The notes beneath the pieces are model-generated. The model searched no databases, was not told the DNA's origin, and saw nothing but the letters and a program-made list of their open reading frames with translations. Shown one piece after another: positions 33,023-41,782 of a DNA stretch of 64,000 nucleotides. Both the position numbers and the translations under genes were made by a program. Each line of letters starts with the position of its first letter. Within the stretch, counting starts at the first letter, position 1. The DNA is from an uncultured Elusimicrobia bacterium (GTDB lineage: Bacteria > Elusimicrobiota > Elusimicrobia > Elusimicrobiales > UBA9959): contig CAIXBR010000093.1 in the NCBI GenBank assembly GCA_903917735.1, positions 1-64,000 of the forward strand. The letters run 5' to 3'.

Positions 33023-34651
33023 CTAACGGATAAGGGCTAATTTGCCGACGGCGGAACTTTTGTCCGTCTTGATCCTGAAAATATAGATCCCGCTGGCGAC
33101 GGCCGCGCCGGCGTCATTCCTGCCGTCCCACTCCAGGGCCTCCAGTTTTTTAACAAGTTCCCCCTCCGAGGTGTAGATCTTGAGTTCCAGGCCCGGGGCC
33201 GCCATATCCTCCGGCACGGTGAAAGTCACCAGGCGCTGGGTTTTGGGCCTGAAAGGGTTCGGGTAGGCCACGGCCTTTTTTGAGCCGGCGAACTGCGTCG
33301 AGCCGGTCACGGACAGACGCAGCGCCTTTAACGCGTTTATCTGGCCCCAGCCAAAATTCCTGTCCGGACCGGGGTCACCGAGGTCGTCGGCGGAATTCTT
33401 TATCACGCCGAATACTTGGCCGGGGCTGTATAAAGGCTTGGCGGACCAAAGCAGCGCCGCCAAGCCCGCGGCCATGGGAGAAGAGAAAGAGGTACCGGAA
33501 ACCGAAGTGTAGCCGCCGCCGACGGTGGTAGTGTAAATATCCACACCCGGCGCCGTAAGGCCTTTAACGGCCATGGTGGAATCCGTGTTTGAGAAAGAAG
33601 CCAGCCTGTCCTGCTGGTCAGTGGCCCCGACGGCTACGACTCCGGGACAGCTGGCGGGGGTGTCGATAAGAGTGTCGCCGCCGTTTCCGGCCGCCGCGAA
33701 AATCATCACCCCGGCGTTGACGGCCGTTTTTACGCCGTTATAGAGGACTCCGGCCTCACAGTCACCGCAATCCGCGTTAGGGCAGCCCAGGCTCATATTG
33801 GCTATTATTTTCCCGTATCCGGGCGTATTGTTCTTTGAGGCCAGGAAAGCCAGCGCGTCTGCCATAGCCCAGTCGTCGGTTCCGCAGGCATTGGCGTCGC
33901 AGTCCGCCGGGCAGTCGCCGGTCCGGAAAACCCTCATGGACAAAAGCCTGGCCCCCCAGCTCATTCCCGCTATTCCAAGAGCATTATCACCCAGGGCCGC
34001 CGCAACTCCGGCCACGGAAGTCCCGTGGTAGCAAGCCTGTGCGGGCGCAGCTTCGGGAATGCAGGCCGAATTATCCGTGCCAATAAATTTATTGGCTCCG
34101 GGATCGCAGAATTGACTTACAGAATCCGCAAATTTTCCGGCAAATTCCGGATGGGTACTGTCTATCCCGGTATCTATGACTGCCACCGTCACGCGGCTTG
34201 AAAAACCGGTCTCATACTCCCAGGCACCAAAAGCCTGGACCTGCGGCAGCGCGTACTGCCTGGATAGGTAAGTGTCGTTCGGGACTTTCTTTGCGCGGTA
34301 AACCCTGTCGGGCTCAACTTCCGAAACGAAACCAAAACTTTTCAAGGAGGAAAGGCCCTGTGCTACACCGACCGATACCGGCAGGCTGACCAGGTACCAG
34401 TCTCCATGCGGAGCCCTGCCGGAGAGGATAAAACCAGCCGCCGCAAGGGCAACGCTAGCAGAGGGAGTTGAAATACCGGAAGAGAATTTTACGGAAGCTA
34501 CCCCCCCGGCAACTTCCATGGAGGAAGTTTTGCCGGAGGAAACCGAGAAGCGCGCAAGGCGCTCTATTTTGAGGGCAAAAACGCGGCCGACCGGCACCGT
34601 GCAAAGCAGGAAGATCAGGGGCCAGGCGGCCGCGCCGCGCGGAACCTTCAT
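33023..34651 (-). CDS. Secreted subtilisin-family (S8) serine protease with C-terminal FlgD/T9SS-like domain
   Basis: This protein is about 542 residues long from ATG 34651, which overlaps the preceding stop (TAATG). A signal peptide (WPLIFLLCTVPVGRVFA) precedes a prodomain (about 20-110). The catalytic triad is readable: Asp in VIDTGIDSTHPEF, His in CYHGTSVAGVAAAL, Ser in SGTSFSSPMAAGLAAL. The last 80 residues start AYPNPFRP and end in a SGIYIFRIKTD strand, the pattern of FlgD-Ig or type IX sorting domains. It carries several Cys pairs, so it probably works outside the cytoplasm. Confidence 0.92.
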   Translation of the reverse strand: MKVPRGAAAWPLIFLLCTVPVGRVFALKIERLARFSVSSGKTSSMEVAGGVASVKFSSGISTPSASVALAAAGFILSGRAPHGDWYLVSLPVSVGVAQGLSSLKSFGFVSEVEPDRVYRAKKVPNDTYLSRQYALPQVQAFGAWEYETGFSSRVTVAVIDTGIDSTHPEFAGKFADSVSQFCDPGANKFIGTDNSACIPEAAPAQACYHGTSVAGVAAALGDNALGIAGMSWGARLLSMRVFRTGDCPADCDANACGTDDWAMADALAFLASKNNTPGYGKIIANMSLGCPNADCGDCEAGVLYNGVKTAVNAGVMIFAAAGNGGDTLIDTPASCPGVVAVGATDQQDRLASFSNTDSTMAVKGLTAPGVDIYTTTVGGGYTSVSGTSFSSPMAAGLAALLWSAKPLYSPGQVFGVIKNSADDLGDPGPDRNFGWGQINALKALRLSVTGSTQFAGSKKAVAYPNPFRPKTQRLVTFTVPEDMAAPGLELKIYTSEGELVKKLEALEWDGRNDAGAAVASGIYIFRIKTDKSSAVGKLALIR

Positions 34652-35178
34652 TACTTGGATTTCTTCGTCCAAGCCGCAATCACAGCCGATTCCACAGCGC
34701 TTTTGAAAGCGGGGTTGGAGAAAGCGACTTCGTCTGGGAAGGCTACCCAGAAAGCGCCGGGTTCCTTGGAGGAGACCATCACCCCGGCCACTACCAGCAG
34801 GTCCCCGTCGAAGGAGATATCGGCGTTGGCTACGCGGGTCTTGGACTTGAGTGGGTGGAAAGCGCCGACTTTAACTTTCGGCGCGGCAGGCGCCTTGGCG
34901 GGTTTTACGCAGCCGTTCTTAAAGCAGGCCTCTATCTTGAGATACAACTTCTTCGAGAGCAGTTTTACGTCGGAGAATGTCTTCCCCTTACTCTCGGTGA
35001 CAGGCATAACCACGGCGGCTTTTTCATAAGAAACGCCGTTGACGGTCAGCTCCGAGAATGCGAAGTCCGCTTTGGCGGCCCCTTTCACTTCCACGGGCAC
35101 GGTCCCGGTCACTTCCAGCGCATGCGCCGCGGCCGAGAAGGCCAGGCAGAGAGCGAATATTTCAGCGAGTCTTTTCAT
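34651..35178 (-). CDS. Hypothetical secreted protein, 175 residues
   Basis: A signal peptide (about 1-20, ending AHA) precedes a beta-rich domain with VTGTVPVEVKG, two Cys (ACFKNGC) and SKTRVANADISFDGDLLVV. I do not recognise a family; the N-terminal part resembles the thiol-disulfide-type DsbD N-domain only vaguely. Its ATG lies within the HAD gene (17-nt overlap, AGGAGG 4 nt upstream), and its stop overlaps the subtilase start. The tight coupling suggests joint expression with the protease, perhaps as inhibitor or partner. Confidence 0.72.
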   Translation of the reverse strand: MKRLAEIFALCLAFSAAAHALEVTGTVPVEVKGAAKADFAFSELTVNGVSYEKAAVVMPVTESKGKTFSDVKLLSKKLYLKIEACFKNGCVKPAKAPAAPKVKVGAFHPLKSKTRVANADISFDGDLLVVAGVMVSSKEPGAFWVAFPDEVAFSNPAFKSAVESAVIAAWTKKSK

Positions 35179-35851
35179 TTGTCCTCCTGACTATTTCAAC
35201 AAGGTCGTGTATATCGTCCAGTTCATAATCCGCGCCGGACACCTTGGTGTCGAACTCGTTGCCGTACTTAGCCCAGGCGGTCTGCATCCCGAAAGCTTTG
35301 GCGCCCTTTATGTCCCGCTCGGCCCAGTCCCCCACCATGATGGCGGCGGCCGGCTCAACTTCCATCAACGCTAGTATTTTTTTGAACGGCTTCGGGGAAG
35401 GCTTTTTCTCCCCGGTATCGTCGAAGGTGACCACGTGCTCGAAGTAATGGTGGAGGCCCAGGCCGACGATGCGCATCCACACGCTCAGGCGCGGCGCGTC
35501 GGAAACCACGCCCATGCGCACGCCGCTTTTCAGCAGGTCCGTAAGCGTCATATTCACGTGCGGGTAGAGGGTCATGTGGCCCTCTTTGGCGCGCTTGTAG
35601 CCTATGATGCCGGCGGCGAGGATCTTGTAATCCACCTTGCCGAATTCCTTGGCAAGCACCTTGTCGAAGATGTTCTGGTCCTCTATGCCTTCGGCCCAAT
35701 AGATCTTGAAGATCTTGTCGACCAGCTCCTGCTTCGGGACCCTGAGGCCGGCGTCTATCATGGCGTCGGCGGCCGCGTCCACGGACGCGCGCTTCATGCG
35801 CATGAAGTCCATCAGGGTATTGTCAATATCGAAGATAACGGCTTTTATCAT
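35162..35851 (-). CDS. HAD-superfamily hydrolase
   Basis: This 229-residue subfamily IA HAD phosphatase has motif I FDIDNTL (D8, D10), motif II VVSDAPR, Lys in GEKKPSPKPF and motif IV MVGDWAERDIKGA. The helical cap at about 18-95 is of C1 type. All catalytic residues are present. The substrate is unknown. Confidence 0.88.
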   Translation of the reverse strand: MIKAVIFDIDNTLMDFMRMKRASVDAAADAMIDAGLRVPKQELVDKIFKIYWAEGIEDQNIFDKVLAKEFGKVDYKILAAGIIGYKRAKEGHMTLYPHVNMTLTDLLKSGVRMGVVSDAPRLSVWMRIVGLGLHHYFEHVVTFDDTGEKKPSPKPFKKILALMEVEPAAAIMVGDWAERDIKGAKAFGMQTAWAKYGNEFDTKVSGADYELDDIHDLVEIVRRTNEKTR

Positions 35852-35941
35852 AAGTCAGTAAGTCCGGAGGCCTGCGTGTCGCAACTGTGCCTGTCTAAAG
35901 TCCGGCCGGGCGTCTCTCAATTCCCGGCCCGGGAGTCTCGA

Positions 35942-36517
35942 CTATTTTTTCGGCTCCGTGTAGCGCTCCACGTAAGCCATCGTGCGGGTGTCCACGCGCA
36001 CCTTGTCGCCCTCTTTGATGAACATAGGGACCTTGATCTCAAGGCCGGTGGAGACCTTCGCCAGCTTCAGCGTGTTGGAGACCGTGTCGCCCCTGACGCC
36101 GTCCACGGTTTCCGTTATTTCCATGATCAGGTTGGCGGGCAGCTGCACGTCGAAGAAGACCCCGTTCAGGTAAAGCCCTTCAACGGGCATATTCTCGGTA
36201 AGGAACTTCATCTTGTCGCCGAGCTTCTCCAGCGGCAGGCCGGCCTGGTCGTAGGTCTCGTCGTCCATGAAGTAGGCTAGTCCTCCGTCGGCGTAGACAT
36301 AGGTCTTAGGGCGCTTTTCCACCATCACGTCCTTGAACTTGTCCTCGGGCCGGTAAGCGGTCTCGATTATGGACCCGGTCTCCACGTTCTTTAGTTTTAC
36401 GCGCACCACGGCGCGGGCCTGGGATTTGCGGTGATGCTGCACGGTCATAACCTCTACGGTCTGGCCGTTCTCGTTTATAAACATATTGCCTTCTTTGAAT
36501 TGAGTAGCGAGTATCAT
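35942..36517 (-). CDS. efp: Translation elongation factor P
   Basis: EF-P (191 residues) helps ribosomes through proline runs. The three-domain layout is clear (N-terminal KOW-like, LPANLIMEITET OB domain, TGLEIKVPMFIKEGDKVRVDT end). The tip loop of domain I, normally PGKG with a modified Lys, reads HHRKSQARAVV here: PGKG is absent, and ungapped alignment puts Gln at the Lys position. No epmA/B, earP or deoxyhypusine-type gene is in the window. GGAG lies 7 nt before the ATG. Confidence 0.9.
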   Translation of the reverse strand: MILATQFKEGNMFINENGQTVEVMTVQHHRKSQARAVVRVKLKNVETGSIIETAYRPEDKFKDVMVEKRPKTYVYADGGLAYFMDDETYDQAGLPLEKLGDKMKFLTENMPVEGLYLNGVFFDVQLPANLIMEITETVDGVRGDTVSNTLKLAKVSTGLEIKVPMFIKEGDKVRVDTRTMAYVERYTEPKK

Positions 36518-36599
36518 GTGTGTCTCCTAATTTTCAGTTTAAAAGTCTAAGAGTCCCGGTCCCGGGAGCCTAAGGACTAAAATTTTTCCAAGGCGCGGC

Positions 36600-37646
36600 T
36601 CATGCCGCCTGCGGGCCCCCGGCCTGATAGGCCATCATCTTCAGCGCCAATATGCGTTTTTCCATCGGAGGATGCGTGGCGAGCAGGTCGGCGGCAAAGC
36701 CCGCCTTTTCCTCTATCAGGCTTCCGCGCGGGTCCGTAATGCACATATGCGCCACGCCGTTGTTTATGGCGACGGTAGGCATTACCGCCGCCCTTATCTT
36801 CTCCAGGGCGGCCACCAGGGACAGCGGGTTGCGCGTAAGCTCCGCCGCGCTGGCGTCGGCCAGGAACTCCCTCTGGCGCGAAACCGCCATGGCCAGCAGG
36901 CGCGAAAGCAGAGGAGCCAGCATTATAAGCACTACCCAGATCACAAAAAAGATCAGCATGGCGGCGCCGCCGCGTTTCCCCTCGCTGCGGGACGAGCCGC
37001 TGTAGGAACTTCCGCGTCCGCCGAAGCGCATGCTGCGGCCGGCAAAATCGCTCAACAGCGTTATGGCCCCTATCAGTCCCGCCAGAATGGTCATCAGGCG
37101 TATGTCATAGTTGCGGATATGGCTCATCTCGTGGGCCACCACGCCCTGCAGCTCCTCACGGTTCAGGGAGTCAAGCAGGCCTTCGGTAACGGCTATGACC
37201 GAATTTGAAGGGCCGGTTCCCGTGGCGAAGGCGTTCAGGTCCGGGTCCGGGACTATATAAGCCGCGGGTACAGAAAGCCCGGCGGCGGTAGCCATTTCCT
37301 CCACCACATTAAGCAGCTGCTTCTCCTTGTCGGAGACCGGGACGGCGCGGCGGGCCATCGTGGAACGCAGGACCATGCCGGGGCCGTTAAGCAGGCTGTT
37401 GCCGGCTATCCCCAGGCCGACGAGCAGGGAGATTATAGTGCCGAAGGGGACCCTTGAAGCTCCGGAAGGGCGCTGCGCCTCGTAATAGCCGGCCGGGTTC
37501 ATACTCATCTGCGGCCCCCCGGCCGGACTGAAGTTAAGATAGAAATAATCGAAGCCCAGGCCCAGCACCAGAAAAAAAAACACGAAGACCGACACTATTA
37601 CGGCCGTCATCCGCTTGTTGGAAGCCTGCTGCTCGTAAATATTCAT
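36600..37646 (-). CDS. htpX: HtpX-type M48 membrane metalloprotease
   Basis: This 348-residue protease has two N-terminal transmembrane segments (about 13-35 and 70-90), the zinc motif HEMSHIRNYD, two more hydrophobic segments and the downstream Glu ligand in REFLADASAAELTR. It degrades misfolded membrane proteins. A Ser/Gly-rich loop (FGGRGSSYSGSSRSEGKRG) lies between transmembrane segments. It sits after lemA, a common pairing. Confidence 0.92.
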   Translation of the reverse strand: MNIYEQQASNKRMTAVIVSVFVFFFLVLGLGFDYFYLNFSPAGGPQMSMNPAGYYEAQRPSGASRVPFGTIISLLVGLGIAGNSLLNGPGMVLRSTMARRAVPVSDKEKQLLNVVEEMATAAGLSVPAAYIVPDPDLNAFATGTGPSNSVIAVTEGLLDSLNREELQGVVAHEMSHIRNYDIRLMTILAGLIGAITLLSDFAGRSMRFGGRGSSYSGSSRSEGKRGGAAMLIFFVIWVVLIMLAPLLSRLLAMAVSRQREFLADASAAELTRNPLSLVAALEKIRAAVMPTVAINNGVAHMCITDPRGSLIEEKAGFAADLLATHPPMEKRILALKMMAYQAGGPQAA

Positions 37647-37668
37647 TTGGAAAGCTTGACTGTCAGCC

Positions 37669-37714
37669 GGTTAGACGGATGAAAGGCAAAGCCATTCGCT
37701 CTATCCGTCCAACC
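37669..37714. repeat. Intergenic hairpin between lemA and htpX
   Basis: GGTTAGACGGAT (37669-37680) pairs with ATCCGTCCAACC (37703-37714) apart from one mismatched pair. It has no T-run. It may be an mRNA processing or attenuation structure between the two genes. Confidence 0.55.
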
Positions 37715-37740
37715 GTCTATCCGCCGAACCCTATCTCATT

Positions 37741-38304
37741 TTATACCGCCAGGTCCACCTTGGGAGTTTCCCTTTCAGGGGAATCCGCGGGTAGTTCCCA
37801 GAGAACGGCGGGGCTGAAGCCCAGCATAGCGGCGAACATATTGGCCGGGAAGACCTGCTGTGTAGTGTTGAATTTGGTCACCACATCGTTGTAGAACTGG
37901 CGGGAGAAACCTATCTGGTTCTCGGTGTGGGTGAGCTCTTCCATGAGGGTGCGGACCCCTTCGTTCGCTTTCAGGTTCGGATAGTTCTCGGAAACGGCCA
38001 TCAACCTGCCCAGCGCCTGGGTAAGCATGCCTTCCTTGGCCATGATGTCGCCGGGGGCTCCGCCCTGTCCCGCCGATACGGCGGCCGCGCGGGCCTGGAT
38101 CACGCGCTCCAGCGTCTCTTTTTCAAATTTCATCTCCCCCTTCACGGATTCCACGAGGTTGGGGATAAGGTCGTGCCGGCGCTTCAGCTGCACGTCTATC
38201 TGGCGGAACGCGTTGGCGACCTGGTTGCGCAGTCCGACGAGCCCGTTGAAAATAAACACTATCCAAGCGCCCACACACAGCAGAACTATGGCTAATATGG
38301 TCAT
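37741..38304 (-). CDS. lemA: LemA-family protein
   Basis: This 187-residue protein has an N-terminal membrane anchor (VLLCVGAWIVFIFNGLVGL) followed by the LemA helical bundle: NAFRQIDVQLKRRHDLIPNLVESVKG, YPNLKANE, ENQIGFSRQFYNDVV. The function is poorly defined, but it is widely linked with HtpX, the next gene. A 94-bp gap with a hairpin separates them. Confidence 0.93.
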   Translation of the reverse strand: MTILAIVLLCVGAWIVFIFNGLVGLRNQVANAFRQIDVQLKRRHDLIPNLVESVKGEMKFEKETLERVIQARAAAVSAGQGGAPGDIMAKEGMLTQALGRLMAVSENYPNLKANEGVRTLMEELTHTENQIGFSRQFYNDVVTKFNTTQQVFPANMFAAMLGFSPAVLWELPADSPERETPKVDLAV

Positions 38305-38357
38305 TTTTCCTCCTGATATTCAACTTCCTAAATTTCCGGCCCCTGCAGGACCCTGCG

Positions 38358-39398
38358 CTACCTGGTAAGGATCTCGCAGCCCGCCCTGGTGACTAACACC
38401 GTATCTTCTATGCGCACGCCGAACTTCCCGTGCAGGTAAATGCCGGGTTCTACCGTCACCGCCATGCCGGCGCGCAGCGTGGCCTCCACTACGGTATTAA
38501 GCCGTGGGAATTCGTGTATCTCAAGGCCCACTCCGTGGCCGGTGCCGTGCATGAAGTACTGGCCGTAGCCGGCGTCGGCTATCAGGTCGCGGCAGACGGA
38601 ATCCACCGCGCGGGTCCTGACGCCGTCTTTAACGGCCGCCACGCCCGCTTTCTGCGAAGCCGCCACTACGGCGTAGATCCTTTTAAATTCTTCCGGAGCC
38701 TTCCCGTGGAAATAGGTGCGGGTGATGTCGGAGCAGTAGTGCTCGTAGACGCAGCCGTAGTCCAGCAGCACGGCCTGGTTGTTCCTGAGCCTGCGCTCCG
38801 TGGTCACATGATGCGGCATGGCGGAGTCGGGGCCGAAGCCCACGATCATGTTGAACGAGGGGCCCTTGGCGCCCATGGACTGCATCACGTCCTCGAGCCG
38901 GCGGTAAACGGACATCTCCGTGCAGCCGGTCTTGATATGAGGTTTCACCAGGCCGAAAGCTTTGGCGGCGATGCGGCAGGCCTTGCGCATAGCCTTCACC
39001 TCTTCGCCTTCCTTGACCGCGCGAAGAGCCCCGGTAAGGCCGCCCTTCTCCAGGATGCCGGCCTTGAGCCAGGCGGTTCCCCTAGAATAGGTCTCCGAGT
39101 CCGGTTCGAAAGCGGCGCGTTTCAGTTTTAATTCTTTTACCTTGTCAGCGGCCCAGGCGGCGGCGTTAGGCTCGGCGGCTACGGCGGTGGCGAAATCTAT
39201 CTTGGACCTGAACTGGTCCACGAACATCTTGGGCATGAAAACCCAGGCACCGGAGCGCGTGACCAGCATGATGCAGTCGTCCAGGTGAAAACCCGTAAAG
39301 AAGCCTGTCTCCAGGGTTCTGCCCATCAGCAGACCGTCAAGACCGTGCTGCTTAAGCATGTACTGCAGGTCTTTAATGCGCTTGGCGTGAATATTCAT
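38358..39398 (-). CDS. M24 Xaa-Pro-type aminopeptidase
   Basis: This protein (about 346 residues from ATG 39398) has a creatinase-like N-domain (about 1-120) and a pita-bread catalytic domain. Metal ligands are readable in LLDYGCVYEHYCSDITRTY, GTGHGVGLEIHEFPRL and TVEPGIYL. A GTG at 39413 is the other possible start, but GAGG is better placed for the ATG. It is a cytoplasmic peptidase with no signal peptide. Confidence 0.9.
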   Translation of the reverse strand: MNIHAKRIKDLQYMLKQHGLDGLLMGRTLETGFFTGFHLDDCIMLVTRSGAWVFMPKMFVDQFRSKIDFATAVAAEPNAAAWAADKVKELKLKRAAFEPDSETYSRGTAWLKAGILEKGGLTGALRAVKEGEEVKAMRKACRIAAKAFGLVKPHIKTGCTEMSVYRRLEDVMQSMGAKGPSFNMIVGFGPDSAMPHHVTTERRLRNNQAVLLDYGCVYEHYCSDITRTYFHGKAPEEFKRIYAVVAASQKAGVAAVKDGVRTRAVDSVCRDLIADAGYGQYFMHGTGHGVGLEIHEFPRLNTVVEATLRAGMAVTVEPGIYLHGKFGVRIEDTVLVTRAGCEILTR

Positions 39399-39498
39399 GT
39401 TATTGAGCCTCACAACCCCGTAAAAACGGAATAGCCGCCGGCATAGCCGGAGGCAGGTTAATTATACTATTTTTGATATCAATAGAATGCGGACGGAA

Positions 39499-40266
39499 CT
39501 ATTTTCCTTCCAATAGTTCTGCAAGCCGGGCAAACCCGGGCAGCGATATCTCCTGCGCTCTTACAGCCGGTTTGAACCCGGCCTTTTCCACCGCGGCGGC
39601 GGCCGCGGCCTTGTCCAGGCCGCAGAGCCCAAGGGAGTTCACAAGCGTCTTGCGGCGGTGGGAGAAAGCTTTTCTGACCAACGCCCGGAACCGGGTCTCT
39701 TCGGCCTTGCCCGGGAAAAAGACCCGGGGGCGGAACGCCAGCACCGAGGAATCCACCGCAGGCACAGGCTTAAAACTGCCCGCCTCCACGTCCAGCACCA
39801 GTTCGGCGCTGGCCCGGGCGGCGGTAAGCAGGGAAAGATATCCGTAATCGTGGTCTCCGGGCGCGGCGGTTATTTTGCGCGCCACCTCCCGCTGGAACAT
39901 GAAGACCGCCAGGGTCAGCCCGCCGAAAAGCAGGGTTTTTTCAAGTATGGGCGTAGAGCACTCGTACGGCAGGTTGCCTATGAACGCGATGCGGCCAGGA
40001 CCTGCTATTTTCCCCAGGTCCGCCGCCAGGAAATCAGCGTTGACGATGTCCAGGCCGCTGAACCTGGCGCGCAGGGCCGGCAGCAGCGCGGAATCTATTT
40101 CCACGGCCGTCATCCGGCTGCCATATTTGGGATGGAGGAATTCGGTCAGCGCGCCGCCGCCCGGGCCTATTTCTATCAGGCGGTCGAACTCGACGTCATC
40201 CAGCGCGCCGGCTATGCGGGCGCAGATATCTTTGTCTGCTAAAAAAACCTGGCTGTATTTGGGCAT
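39499..40266 (-). CDS. rsmA: 16S rRNA dimethyladenosine transferase (KsgA)
   Basis: This 255-residue SAM enzyme dimethylates two adjacent adenosines near the 3' end of 16S rRNA. QVFLADKDICARI, the SAM loop IEIGPGGGALTEFL, AVEID and the catalytic IGNLPYECSTPIL (NLPY) are present, as is the C-terminal helical domain with FSHRRKTLVNSLG. The length is normal. Confidence 0.95.
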   Translation of the reverse strand: MPKYSQVFLADKDICARIAGALDDVEFDRLIEIGPGGGALTEFLHPKYGSRMTAVEIDSALLPALRARFSGLDIVNADFLAADLGKIAGPGRIAFIGNLPYECSTPILEKTLLFGGLTLAVFMFQREVARKITAAPGDHDYGYLSLLTAARASAELVLDVEAGSFKPVPAVDSSVLAFRPRVFFPGKAEETRFRALVRKAFSHRRKTLVNSLGLCGLDKAAAAAAVEKAGFKPAVRAQEISLPGFARLAELLEGK

Positions 40267-40269
40267 AAT

Positions 40270-40340
40270 TTTGGGGAGCAGAATCGAGCGTAGCGAGAGT
40301 GTATTTGTCGAGCGCAGCGAGACTGTGTTTGTCGGGGGCC
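40270..40340. repeat. Two imperfect copies of a GAGCG(T/C)AGCGAG repeat
   Basis: TCGAGCGTAGCGAGAGTGTATTTG-like and TCGAGCGCAGCGAGACTGTGTTTG-like units of 24 bp stand head to tail between murC and rsmA. The unit resembles REP-type palindromic intergenic repeats. Confidence 0.5.
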
Positions 40341-40393
40341 GCAGAATCGCATATGCTGTCTCATGGCCCGGGACTCCCGACTAATGACTTCTT

Positions 40394-41782
40394 TTATCTT
40401 CCCAGCAACTCCAGCTTCATCTTTATTTCTTCACCGAGTTTCCAGACATCCCCGGCGCCCAGCGTCAGGAACACATCACCGGCTTTCAGTTCCTTAATGG
40501 TTTCAAGAACTCCGTGGAATTCGGAGGCGGCAGAGCCGTTCTTCAGCAACTGTTTAAGGATAAGCCCCGAAGTGACTCCGGGCAGGGGTTTCTCACCGGC
40601 GGCGTAAACCGGAGCTACGTAAACCTTGTGAGCCGAACCGAAAGCGCGCCCGAAATCCCTGTACAGCAGGCTGGTACGCGTGTAGCGGTGCGGCTGAAAA
40701 AGCACCACCAGGCGGCGTCCCGGGAAAAGGCTGCGCGCGGCCTCCAGAGTGGCTTTCACCTCCGTGGGATGGTGCCCGTAATCGTCCACGAAGTCCACCC
40801 CGCCGGCGGCGCCCAGCCTGTCCATACGCCGCTTCACTCCGGAAAAGTGCCACAGCCCGGCGGTCAGTTTCTCGAATTCAAAGCCCAGATAGCAGCCGGC
40901 GGCCAAAGCCAGCAGCGAGTTGCGCACGTTGTGCACCCCGCCGCAGCGCAGGCGCACCGGGCCCCGCCGCTTACCGCGGAAGAAGGCCGTGTAAGAAGCG
41001 CCGGCTGAGTTCAGCACTACGCCGCGGGCGTTCCAGTCCGCGCCCGATGAAAGGCCGCAGGTAAGGTGCGGAGCCTTAAGTCCGGGCAGTATCTCGCGTA
41101 TGCCGGGGTCGTCTGAGCAGAGCGCCGCCATGCCGTAAAAGGGCAGCCGCCCGAGATGGCGCCGGAAGGCGTCCTTAAGGTTGGCCATGCTGCCGTAATG
41201 GTCAAGGTGGTCGGAATCTATATTGGTGACGCAGGCGACGAGCGGAGAGAAATAAAGGAAAGAACCGTCAGACTCGTCGGCCTCGGCCACAAGGTATTCG
41301 CTGCGGCCCAGCTTCAGGTTGGAGCCAGCCCCTTTTACTATGCCTCCCACCACTACGGTAGCGTCGGCGCCGGCGGCTTCCAGCGCGGCGGCGGCCATGG
41401 AAGTGGTGGTGGTCTTGCCGTGAGTGCCGGCCACGGTTATGGTTTTTTTCAGCTCCGCCAGTTTTGAAAGCATCAGCGCCCTCTGCACCACCGGGAGGCC
41501 CAGCCTGAAAGCCTCTTTAAGTTCGGGGTTCTCCGGCCTGATGGCGGAACTGACTACGACCACGTCGGGAGAGCGGAGGGCGCGCGGAGAGTGGCCCGCG
41601 GTTATAACCGCCCCTTCCCGGGCCAGGGCCCTGGTTATTTCGGATTCCCTGGCGTCCGAGCCGGAAACGCGGTAACCCAACCCGAGCATAAGCCGGGCTA
41701 TGCCGCTCATGCCTATGCCGCCTATGCCTATAAAGTGAGCTTTTTTTACGCCATCCAGCGAAAGCTCGGTGATATATTTCAT
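40394..41782 (-). CDS. murC: UDP-N-acetylmuramate-L-alanine ligase MurC
   Basis: MurC (462 residues) adds L-Ala to UDP-MurNAc, the first step of the peptidoglycan stem peptide. IGIGGIGMSGIARLML is the N-terminal nucleotide fold, VAGTHGKTTTTSM the ATP P-loop, and EADESDGSFLYF, NIDSDHLDHYG and DDYGHHPTEV the substrate and ATP motifs. Its ATG overlaps the end of the pseudo-NTPase gene by 4 nt. Other mur genes are not adjacent. Confidence 0.96.
   Translation of the reverse strand: MKYITELSLDGVKKAHFIGIGGIGMSGIARLMLGLGYRVSGSDARESEITRALAREGAVITAGHSPRALRSPDVVVVSSAIRPENPELKEAFRLGLPVVQRALMLSKLAELKKTITVAGTHGKTTTTSMAAAALEAAGADATVVVGGIVKGAGSNLKLGRSEYLVAEADESDGSFLYFSPLVACVTNIDSDHLDHYGSMANLKDAFRRHLGRLPFYGMAALCSDDPGIREILPGLKAPHLTCGLSSGADWNARGVVLNSAGASYTAFFRGKRRGPVRLRCGGVHNVRNSLLALAAGCYLGFEFEKLTAGLWHFSGVKRRMDRLGAAGGVDFVDDYGHHPTEVKATLEAARSLFPGRRLVVLFQPHRYTRTSLLYRDFGRAFGSAHKVYVAPVYAAGEKPLPGVTSGLILKQLLKNGSAASEFHGVLETIKELKAGDVFLTLGAGDVWKLGEEIKMKLELLGR

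Noticed and set aside
40270-40340. The GAGCG-AGCGAG tandem as a CRISPR start
   Set aside because: Just two head-to-tail copies without spacers and no cas genes in the window.
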